NCBI GenBank assembly: GCA_009746045.1
Contig: RPFO01000080.1
Location: forward strand, 2,354,315-2,418,314
Source of the DNA: Mesostigma viride
Taxonomy: Eukaryota > Streptophyta > Mesostigmatophyceae > Mesostigmatales > Mesostigmataceae
Reading direction: 5' to 3'
DNA length: 64,000 nt
Shown here: piece after piece, positions 27,101-39,100 of the stretch
Numbering within the stretch: the first letter of the stretch is position 1
Layout: the number at the start of each line of letters is the position of its first letter
Position numbers and translations under genes: made by a program
Notes under the pieces: model-generated
What the model was told of the DNA's origin: nothing
What the model saw: the letters and a program-made list of their open reading frames with translations, nothing else
The model's database searches: none

Positions 27101-30100
27101 CCGCCGAGCCCTCCTCGAACCCCCTCCACCTAACCCCAACACTAGTTAATGGAGAAACATGCCCATGAGGTCAAGCGGATTCTTCTCCCCTGGCACGGCT
27201 CCTGTCTTCTCCCCTGTACTACTAAAAAAGCAGTTGGAAAGTCGTTGCCTCGCGATCTGGTAGCACGCACTTACTTGAGTCGGACACTTACTGCAGGTCC
27301 AGAAACCTACTCTCTGGGCGACACACAGGCACATACACACTATAGAAAGCTTGCATCAGGCAGCTTGTATCAAGGACCTTACCTCGCACCAGGGCCTCCT
27401 TCAACGCCAGCGTGCCCGTGATATCCAGCAGCTCCGCCCGTAGGCCCGCGATCGTCTCCTCTTTAGCTATGGCATCCGCCTCCAGCTGCGCCGCCTTCTG
27501 CTCCTGCTCCCCTTGCCCCGCCAGCGCCTTCTCCAGCTGGTCCTGCGCGCGCGCCAGCTTTACCCGCGTTTTGTGCAGCTCCAACGTCTCCACCTCCAGC
27601 ACCGCGATCTAGGGAATGGATGAAACAGATAGTACATGTAAACAAAAGCAGAAAAATGTGAGAATCAAGAAGACCTAGAACATAGGACATGAAGACCTGT
27701 GTCTCCACGTCCAGCTCCGATATAGGCATGGGGGCTATATAATAATAGCTAAAAGGTAAGGCATAGTTGATCAGTCATTAGGGGCATGGGGCAGCTCCAG
27801 CGTCTTCACCCCCAGCTACGAGATCTGGGGCAGGTAACAGGTTTTTAAGGAAGAGCAGGTATGGAAGATAGACAAGGGCTCTGTCATACGCCTGGAGATT
27901 CTCCACCGGCCTCTGGGGCATACATGTAGACTACTATCTATATATAGTAGACATTACTATCTATATATAGCAGACATTACTATGTATATAGATTAGACAT
28001 TACACGATCGGGCATCGTGACCACTTGATCAAGAGGTTGGAGAGGCAGTCGGCAGTAAATGTCCAAGTCTGGGGCTTAAGGGGCAAGGGAGCCCCTTCAA
28101 TCCGCAGGGTGCATGGGTACGACATCTTGGGAATATGGTTAGGCATAGCACCAATCGAGTCGGCTTAGCTATCCAACCACTCGATCATGGCCACCTTGTG
28201 GTTCACTTTTCCAGCCATCTGCTCCAGCTCGCTCTCCTTTAGAAGGATATAAACATCAGGTAGGCTTCACTCTCCACCGTCTCGTTCAGCTTCCCAGTCA
28301 TCTGCTCCGCCTCCATCTCCCTTTCAAAACATACAGACCAGATCCAGTAAATAACCTAGCAGCATCATGGAATACCCACCGTCTCGTTCAGCTTCTCGAC
28401 CATCTGCTCCGCCTCCATCTCCCTGTCAAAACATACAAACCAGATCCAATAAAATACCTAGCAGTATCATGGAATACCCACCGTCTCGCTCAGCTTCGCG
28501 ACCATCTGCTCCGCCTCCATCTCCCTGTCGAAACATACAAACCAGATCCAATAATGAACCTAGCAGTATCATGGAGTACCCACCGTCTCGTTCAGCTTCC
28601 CGATCGTCTGCTCCTGCTCCATCTCCCGCGCGGCCGCCTCTGCCAAGCGCGCGCTGAACTCCTCCTCCTTGTACTTGAGCTTCATGGTCATGCTCTCCGC
28701 GTGTGCCAGCATCCCGTGCATGCGTGTCGTCATCGCGTCGGTCTCCGCACGCATCGCCCCCTCCGATTCCTTGGCCCGCACGAGCTGGCGCCCGCGGCTG
28801 TCGAGCTCGGTGCGCAGGTTGTCGCGCTCGCCCTGCGGGGGGGATGAAATGAAAAAGAGCCGAAACACATGCCACGAGGAATTGTATAACTACAATTAAC
28901 ATTGAATAGTAATGGCAAGAGATTGCGCCGCTCGGCCCGACATGGGAAGAGGAAGAAAGAAAGACACAGGAAAAAATGGCAGACATGAAAGCGACTGGAA
29001 GCAAAAAGGTCATCAGCGTTCGCAACAGGTGGGAGCAGTGGAGAGGAACACAAGCACCAATGGCGCGGGCATACAAGGTAGAACGTGCAGCAAAGAGAGG
29101 AACGGTCAGGTGCACAGGTTGTTGCGCTCACCAAGCGGGAAAAGAAAAACGAGAAAAAGGCAAAGGAAGAAAGAGGGATGAAATGGGACAAGGGACAAAC
29201 GACATTCGGAAGCAAGGTTGAGCTCCAGCAGCTGGAGCACCACCAGCAGCTGGTTGTTGCACTCACGGAGGCGGGCAGAACTGGAAGCGCTACCCGCTGA
29301 GCCATCAGGAAAGGAAGTGCGCAGATGACTTAACGGGGAGCACTACCGTAGCGGTCAACATCCCTTGGCCAAGCGTAGCACTCATGTGAGCGTGGTGGTG
29401 TGTGCACATTGCAAAGCTCGCCCTGGGCGGCAAAGAGCAGGACAAAGTGCGGAGGCTCAGGCATAAAGAGTGGGGGGGTGAGAAAGGGTGGGCACTTTGG
29501 ATAATGGAACCTCGTCGCATTCACTCCGAGGGGAAGGTGAACGGCAGGTGGATGGGCTATACCAGCATGTCTTCATGCCACCACGGGTACCCTTGCTCCT
29601 CCTCCAGTAATGTCACCCACCAAATGATACACTAGTACACACAAGCCCCAGCAAAACGTTGCAAACACACAGCTAACATTATGGACAAGTCACATGATAA
29701 TAGCCTCACGGCCTATTTGAAGTGCATATGTGTAGCACCGTGGGCGGGAGGGTGGCCTTGCTCGCCTTGCCACTACTAGCGTACGCTGTCGTTTACATAG
29801 GAATACCAGCCTTGCCGCCTATTTATAGTACCGCGGGTGTGAGGGTGGCCTTGCTCTTCATGTTACCGCCAGCATGTAGATACTATTACGAGTACTATAT
29901 GGGTACAAGCCTTGCCTACTTTTGATACCCTTTCGAGCATGAGGATGGTTTCCATACTGGCCACGCACTTCTCGCTCATCGCGTGACTACTAGCGTGTTT
30001 GCATACACGTACCGGCTATTCATCTTCTTGTTATAATTACCATAATTATTAATAGCCCTAAACAATATTATACTTAGACCTGATAGTATTACATTTAGCC

Positions 30101-33100
30101 CAGGTAGTTAGCCCTAACAGCAGTTTCTTTTCAGTACCGTGAGCGTGAGGATGGTCTCCATGTCCGCCGCGCTCTTCTCGCTCATCGCGCGGATCTCCTT
30201 CTTGAACGTCTTAAGCGTGTCCTGAAGCACATCCACCGCGTCCTGGCTGCTGGCCAGCTGGTCACGCACCAGCCTGTGGGGTGGGAGATGGAAGGGGGCC
30301 AATAGGTTGGCGATCCCATGGCAGAAGAGCATCCATCAGTCTTACGCATGTCCTGCAGCACTCCCACCGCGTCATTGTCGGCCAGCTTGTCGTCTTAGCA
30401 GAGTGAGCCAGTACGGCAATAGGGCAATACGGCCAAACCTCGGCGTACCGCCATATCGCGTATTATACGCGAATTATACGCCAACAGCTCGAAAGCTCAG
30501 AAAGGGAATTTTCGAGCCGCTATTAATGTTGTCAAGCCTCTCGTCATATTCAAAGGTGTTTCTCTCAAGGGTGTGCCTCTAAAACACGCTAACTAATGCT
30601 TCGATCTTGACGTGGCGTAAGTGCAATAGACGTAGCCTTTGACACTCACTTGGTTGTCTCATGGTATGAAGTGCGATACTCATCCACTGCCGGTATGCTA
30701 TATAGATTGCTAATTGAACTGATTCCTTATGACAACCATTTATTAATTGATAGGTTTGCGATTACTTTAAAATCGACCAAAAAACTTGATACAGTACACA
30801 AAAAACACGTGAACAGGATAGCACATACCAGATAAAAACCGCAGATTAATTACGTCTACCTTCCTTGCTGGAGCCAGCCGCATACCCACCTTGTGGACGT
30901 AGCTGCGAGCCTTTCCTGGCCGTCGTCGCTAATTAATCATGTCAGCAATAATTTGACACATTTTTCCGCGTACGTACAAATGTATTAACATATTTCCCGC
31001 CTAGCAACAGTAAGCACATGCACAGCGACCGACGTGGTCGCTGATCAAACGAGGTTGCAGCACCGAGCAGAAGGTCGAGACATCTCTGCGCATACCCAGA
31101 CGTTGCCTGGCCAAGGAGACAAGCTTTTTAAGACCTATGGATCATGCCTGCAAAATTGCAGTTCAAAATGTCAAGCCATGGTCTCATATGTACCAGTCAT
31201 TTTCTGCACCTCCATGGCCGCGGACGTCAATTCTTATTATTTTTTTTAAAAAAAATTGTAATGCAAGTCGGCCTCGTTTTTCCACGGTTTACCCACGCCG
31301 TGAACTGGCAAGAGATGAGAAGCGGGACCAACCGTAGGCCTGTACTCCCCGAGTACGGTTTAGGCTGCGTACCTGCCTAGGTGAGCTACGCCCAAACTAG
31401 GTCTGGCGCCGAATTCCGGAGCTCCGTGGAAAATATACACGAGAAATACGTATTACACGGCTTGTTTGCGTTAAGAATGCAATACGGCGTATTTCTAAAA
31501 CGTTAGTATGCCACCCACCCCCCCGTTCTGTATAATACGGCGTATTTACGGTATTACACGGCGTACTAGCTCACACTGTGTCTTAGACCTCACGCTATAG
31601 TGTCGTGAGGGTCTGTCACAAGTACCTAGCAGGGTTGTGTATGCCAGAACAGACGAGGCACTTTCGGTCAGGCTATGACGGGGCAGGGGATGATGACAAC
31701 GGATCAGAAGGGGACGCAAGGGGGGAGGATGGGAACTGAGCGGAAAACATACCATTCGAGAACCTGCTTAAAACTCAAACCTGCCATGAAATCCAACAAA
31801 AAATCCATCAGAAGATGTATCTCATCAACTCAAGATAGACTATTTGAAAGATACCACAGGATCTAAACATGAGCACCGTCTGCCACACCGCAAAATCGAG
31901 TGCTGCGGGAGCATCTGGTGAGCTCATCCATCGATGCTTCTGCCTCACGTACTATAGCCCCTCTTCCGGCAACATGTTCACATCCTCAACTATATGCTAC
32001 AGCATGTTTTTTGTTATCGTTATATGACTAGTATAAGATATACATGTGTTATGTATATACTAGCATATGCAATGTTTTCTATCGCTCATGCCATGGATTC
32101 CATCCGAAAACCTACTGCAGCTCCTCGCAGAGGTGGCTCTGCATGTCCCTGAGATCGTAGATGCTCTTCGCCTGCACTGATATGGTGGCGCGGGCCGTCG
32201 CGCTCGTGAGCTCGTGCCCAAATTCGGCGCGCTCCGCCAGCATGCGCTTGGCCGCCACCTCCGCCATCAACCGGTGGATGAGGCCCTGGGGGGGGGGGAG
32301 ACAAAGATTGAAGGCGGCCAAGATGAGAAGGTCAAAAGTGGACACCAACCAGTGGATAGGGCTCTGAAAAGGAAAGACCAAGAATTGAAGGCCAAAGGAA
32401 AGTTCTGAAAATTAAGATTCACTAAGGGCTGAGTAAATCAAAGGTGGACATCAGCCAAAGGATGAGGCTTAACATGCATCTAGTTTTCTCTAATCTTAGT
32501 ACTGTATTTTATTTCTCTAATCATAGTATTATCTTTTCATTTCTCTAATCATATTATAATCTTTTGATTCTCTAAGTCTAATCATAGTATTATCTTTTAC
32601 TTCTCTTACCATAGTATTATCTTTTATTTCTCTAATCATAGTATTATCTTTTAGCCCTGCACAGCTAGGGTAAGCCTACCTTGGCACCATCAAACTCTTG
32701 GGTCAGCGCGGGCAGTATATCGACCTGAGGCAGTATATGAACCAATGGATACTTGGATACCCACGAGTCCGGGCGTGCCTACCCGTGAGTGGTTCCCCTA
32801 CCCCAGGATCATCATCCGCAGCCGCCCCTCACACGCGCCTTATTTCATCACCCACTCTCTTGCCATCGATGTATTTCTAGCAATGGCAAAAGAGCATAAA
32901 TGAGTGCTGCAAGCGATAGCCAACCATTGCATCGTTCAACTCGTTGGTAAGCTCGGGAAGTGGACAAACCCTAGGACGAATCGATCCACACACGCAGACC
33001 CCACTTGAGACCCTGAGCCTACGCTAGTGCTAGCACAAGCCTGCCGTTGCGTCGTTCATCTCCTTAGCGAGCACGGGCAGGTGATCCGTTTCCTCGCGCA

Positions 33101-36100
33101 CTTCATCCATCCACCCCTTCGCCATGCGATCCACTTCTACTACCAATATCACTAGCCCTACTGCATGCTTTACGTTTGGGTCGCCCATCTCCTTGGAAAG
33201 AATGGGCAGCACTCCTTCGCCATGCACATACCCATAATTCCTCTGGTCCTAGCATTAGCCCTACCTTTTGCGTCGTTCAACTCCTTGGGTCAGCACCAGC
33301 AATGTGCGGACCTAGAGAGCATATACTACTAATATGTTGTATGGAATTATCTAATGCAGTACAAGTAGACGGTTCGACCACTAGCTAGTCCACCTGAGCC
33401 TACCTTTGCGTCGCTCAACTCCTTGGTCAGCACCGGGAGGCGCTCCATCTCCTTGCGCAGAATGTAGCTGTCCTCCTGGTAACGCTTCCTCTCTCCATCA
33501 CAGTGGGTGAACTTCTGCGTCATCTTGGCCAGCTGGTCACGCACGCCAGACAGCCTGCACCCATAGTACGCAGTGGGAGAAGGCATGCTCAGGGACTACA
33601 GACAGGAGTTATTAGGCAATCCTGGCCAGCTGGTGACGCATGCCGGACAGCCTGCACACAGGTTGTCATGCACAAAGAGCATACACGACTAGAGGTTACT
33701 ACAGTACGACCTACTCAGGCCTATTCAGCACCGATCTATTCGGGGACTATTCAGCAATCTTGGCCAGCTGGTCACGCTCGCTGGGAAGTCTGCGCGCGCA
33801 TGATAAACGCAAGGCCGTTATATAAGCAGCTCAACATATGCATTTACATAGTGGGTTGCTTGTTACAGACTAAACTGTGATCACTGGTCGCACGTGTGCG
33901 ACAGCCTGTGCCCATGTGACACAGTGCCAGCGAGCATGCCAAGGAGAAGGATTGTGGTTATCGTGACTGAATTTGTCACGCCCGCCCGACAGCCTGCACA
34001 TCCATGCATGATCCGGTACGCAAGCAGGGCAACATGTGGATAATCTTGATCAATGGACAGTCGACGTATCCCTGGTTGCACAAGCCCGACAGCCTGTCCA
34101 TGGGTTGTCATGCACACAGACCATGTAAATTGTACCAGTAGGGGTTTATAAAGCCATCTTGACCACCAGCTTCTTTGCTTGGACGCCCTCTTGTCCACGG
34201 CTGCCATCCCATGCTGTACTGAAACTTCACATGCTGTAGTGACCAGGCCATACTACAGTGACCCCTTTGCCAACTCCTTCGGCTGCTATCCCGCCTTTGG
34301 CTGAAAAAAAATGCGACTTTACGCTGCTATAGTGACCAAGCTATGTTGACGTGACCACTCACTCGGCCGCCATCTCATCCTTGGCCACCATGAAGCGCGC
34401 CGCCCGCTCGGCCTCCTCTTCGAACAGTTTCTTGAGCGCCTCTCGCTCCTCCTGGACGTCACGGAAGGCCGACCAAGAGGACGCCATCTCGTCGATGCGT
34501 GCCTTATGCTCCATTAGCTTGGAAGCAAACTCGGCCTCCGAGTTGCGCAGGTTGCTGCTGGTGGCCTCCACCAGTGCCTGGGGAAGGGAAAGTAGGCAAG
34601 CAGGAAAGGTAGGGTGATGGTAGGTACATAAGCGGGGCGCAAGAGAGAAGCAGCCCATTCATAAAGCAGTGCAGGAATTAGCACTCGAGAAGCTCTGCGC
34701 TTAGCTAGTACAGCAGCACCGTACAGCGACAGTACACATATGGAGGCTGGGGACCTCGTTGTGATTTTCGCCAAGCACTGAGCTTGGCGAGCACACCAGC
34801 AAGCATAGCGACAGAACGTACACCAGCACGCATAGTGGCCGAACGTACCTTGAGGCTGGTGATCTCATTAACCTTCTCCGCTAGCGCTGAATTGAGCGAC
34901 GTCTCCTTGGCCTCGGCCTTGCGAAGCGAAGAGACCAGCTCGTGCAGCTTCTGCTGCGTCTCCATTTTTTCTCGGCGCTCCTCCACCACTTGCTGCCGCG
35001 CGCTGTCCGCATCCATCTGGCCAAGGAATAAATGGTAGAAGAAAAAGGGCGATGTGAACAAAGGGCAATAGACAATGATACCGCTGTCCACACCCATCTG
35101 GCGGAGATGAATGATAGTAGCAATGATGACAATGTTAACGACATAGCAAAAGTAGGGTCGGGCTACTCGGTTTCGGCGACAAACGACTCCCCATACCGAG
35201 AACTGGACTGCAATTGGATCCGCTTTGAATAGCATAAGAATTAGGGTAGGCATACTCAGTTTTGGGGACTACCAAACCCCATATCAAGAACTGGACAGCC
35301 ATTGGATACGCTACTATGATCGACTATTAATAACTCAGCAATCGGATCCACTTCTAATCGCTCTGTCGGACAACCGGCTTGGGAATTAAGTGACAGGCGG
35401 AACGAGTACTGGACAGGTCACCCGGTATCCGAAGCCCGGACATGTTCGAGCCCCACCACGGTCGCCAGTTCCCAATACCAAGAATGCTCGGTTTGATGCG
35501 GTCTGACCGAACCCCGTTCTGAGAAGTATGCGAACGTGGGTCTGTACCAAGTGCACCATCACCTGGCCGTACATCCCTATCACTGCAAGCTTGAATGCCC
35601 ATCAGATGCTACAACGAAGAACTTGACTTTGCCGCATAGTGTCTTCCCTGAGCGCACTCCGGGTAGACACGCCACATGGCCCACTCACCAGGTGGGCCGC
35701 CAGCTTGGTCACTCACCAGGTCAGCTGCCAACCCATGACTCCAGTACTCAAACTATGTGGCCCACTCCCCAGGTACGTGTCCTGGGCCTCCCGCTTGGCG
35801 ACCTTGTTCTTGCTGGCGACGCGCCAGGTAAACCCCTACAGCCAGTTTATTTCTTGTAGGCTGCCCACTCACCAGATGATGAATCATAGTGACTGGATCT
35901 GGTACAAAGGGATATCCTTAAAAGTTATTGGCGTGAAAAATTGGCATTAGACATACCAGGTATGTGTCCAGCTGGGCCTCCAGCTTGGCGACCTTGTTCT
36001 TGCTGGCGATACGCTCCCGTTGGAACTCTGCCTCGGACGCGGCCATGTTGTTGCGGAGACCCTGGATGACCCCCTGCAGCTCGGCGATGGTCACATCGCG

Positions 36101-39100
36101 CTGCGCCACCGCCGCTCTTTCGGACTCCGCCAGCTTTTGGAGGCGGTGGCACTTGAGGTCCCACGCGCCTGCGCCATGGAGGGCAAGCAGAGAGGAAATC
36201 AGCTGAGGGGAAATTGATTAGGGCCACAAACACTGCGGGGATGGATGGATGGATCTCCCATGCAGTTGGAGGACGTGGCACACGGCACAAGGAAAACAGA
36301 GAGGAACATCTGTCAGGGTCCTAGAGAGCGAGAAGATGGCACTTGAGGTCCCACGCGCCTGGGGTAGGCAGGGAAAAAGAAAGGCGAAAAAAAAACCTAA
36401 GCCAAGGCACCAGGGGCCTAAGTTGATTGGGGTCACACCTGCAATGTGGCGTGCAGCGGTAGGGGAAGAGAGAGGAACATCGGTCAGGTTCATAGAGAAA
36501 GAACTTTAGCAGTAAGTTTCTTTAGAAGGAAATTTAAATGATAGACGCGATGGCACTTGACGTCTCAAAAGCATTTAAGGTCCCACACGCCTGGGGGCAG
36601 TGGCCAGCAGTGGCAGGGAAACAGAAAAGTAACTGGTCAGGAACACAAAGAGAATGGCAGGGAACATGTGCGACCAAGGTGCCACATGGCTGCAGGCAGC
36701 GGCATGCGGTTGCAGAGGGAATCGATAGGCCATGTTGTTAAGGCCACGCTGTTAAGGCCATATTGAAAAGGCCATGTTGTTAAGGCCACAGAGATCGCAA
36801 CTCACTAACTGATGCAAGCAAAGTTCGATTGCTGATCAAATGCCACCTAGTGAGCATAAAACAAAACCCAGATTCACTCACATTTGGCTTCCAGCACCAC
36901 ATTGCGCTCTTCAATAAAAGTACCCACACCCATGTACCGCCATCTTCCCCCCAGGCTGACCTACATAAAACCCAGATCCACAAATGTCAAACCAACACCC
37001 ACTCACCCTTGGCCCACAGCATCATATCCAGCTCCTCTGCATAGAACCCACATCCACATCACTAGAACACACATCCACAAATGTGAAACCCACAGCCACC
37101 CACCCTTGGCCTCCAGCACCATGTTGAGCTCCTCGGTGAGATACTGCAGTTTGCTGCCCACGGGAATCATGTCGCCATCTCCCCCACCCCCACCACTAAT
37201 CCCGCCATCCGCGCCGTCCCGCTCCCCCCTCCCCGAGAACGGGAGCTTGCCCTCGCCGCTGACGACGTCACGCACGATGCAATCCACGAGCGCCACGTAC
37301 GCGCCGCCGACTGCCTGGAGTGCCCCCTGGGGGTCCCTGGCATGCGCGCCCATGTCCTGTAGCAAGTCCCGCACCGCGTGGCCCTGCATGAAGAGGCCGC
37401 GGTAGAGCCGGTTGACGGCCTGGGGTTCAACCCCCATCGCCGTCAGCCGCTCGCGGTCCAGGGCGAGGTTGGGTGGGGACATTTGCGAGGACGCCCCATG
37501 GTGGTGCCTATTGCTGGCATCTGTACTGGAGCCAATGGAGGTCCTGGTCTCGGGATGAGGGGTCGACAAGGACCTGCTCAGGGGGAGGGAGACGGAGGAA
37601 GACCTGGAGTAGCCAGGGGTAGTGTCAGGGTGGGCACCCAGATGGAGTGGTTGTGGGGTCACCCCCGCCGCTTGTTCCTGGACACTGGCGAGAGCAGCCC
37701 TGTCCGGTTGCAACGAGTTCCTTGCAAGCTGCTGTGCGGACTGGTTTGGTGGGAGGGAGAGTGACGAATGCCGGTGGGAATGATGGTGGTGGTGGGACGG
37801 ACCATGCGTGGGCGTAGACGCTGCCACCGCGTTCGCCATCCTGAGGACCCACTCCTCCAATATCTGGTTCTCTTCCGCCTGGTGGGGTGGCACCGGGGGC
37901 ACCGAGGCCGCCGCCCCCCCCCCGGGCCCAGTGGCAGCACTGGCCAAGGCTCCCATGGGGGGAGACGGCAGCGGGGCCATCGCCGTGACTGCTGCCCACA
38001 TGGCAGGGTCCATACTGTGGATGCTCGCATGGCCGGCACCGCGAACAGGTCTCCAAGGGGAGATGGGCCGGCCGGGGGGTGTCTGGGGCCGGTCGCCGGT
38101 CAGAGGTGGGAAGAAGGGGCTGGCGTGGGCACCCGTGGAGCCCTGGGGATGTGTGTGTGAGTGCGTGAGTGCATGTGAGTGAGTGAGTGAGTGAGTGAGT
38201 GAGTGAGTGAGTGAGTGAGTGAGTGAGTGAGTGAGTGAGTGAGTGAGTGAGTGAGTGAGTGAGTGAGTGAGTGAGTGAGTGAGTGAGTGAGTGAGTGAGT
38301 GAGTGAGTGAGTGAGTGAGTGAGTGAGTGAGTGTGTGCGTGTGAGTGAGTGAGTGAGTGAGTGTGTGTGTGTGTGTGTGTGTGCGTGTGCGTTTGGGGGG
38401 GGGGAGGGGGGGGCACCAAATTGAGAGAACATGGTGGACATGCGGCCCCTTCGTAAACAAGAGGGAGGTGCGAGGAATGAGGGATGCCATGGGGTTCCAG
38501 GCCAAGTGGACATGCCGAGGGAAAAGGGAAAAAAGGCGGTGGGCAATGAAGGGAAAACCGGGGCACTGGGTGGGATCCAAGCGACAGGTGAGTAATAGCC
38601 AGGGTGTAAGAATAGCCAGGGTGTAAGAAAAGGGTGAGCGAAACGTGAGGAGGGGTATGAGGAAGATGTAAGGAAAATGTGGAGAAAATCTTGTGAGAAA
38701 AATGTGAGGGCATTTATGTGAGAAAAAAATGTGAGGAAAATCTGAGGAAATGTGAGCAAAACGTGAGAAAAATGTGAGGAAGTTTTTGGAAGAAAAATGT
38801 GAGGGAAATGCGAGGAAATGTGAGGGAAACAGGAGCGACTTCCACAAAGTGCAAGGAAGTAGATGACGCGGGCGCTAGACGATTATGCGGGAAGCAACTG
38901 GCACTCAGAGCTCGCCAGTAGCCCGACAACTGCCCGACACCAAAGTTTCCAACCAGTGATAAGTTACTTGAAGATAACAATAATAAAAGATCATTCAACA
39001 ACTACATCATGAATCATGGCAAGGGCATCTCCCGGCATAGACCAATGATGATAGAATTGGCACACACGGTCCCTGTCAAACAGATACCTTGACCACCTCT

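Noticed and set aside
28190-28530. Mutually exclusive alternative exons 9
   Set aside because: The copies cover only the exon 3' end, lack acceptors and have shifted reading, so they are better read as junction duplications.
37003-38847. A single 614-codon minus ORF taken whole
   Set aside because: Only 37104-38142 is exon. The rest is translation of the GAGT array and intron, bounded by clear splice sites.
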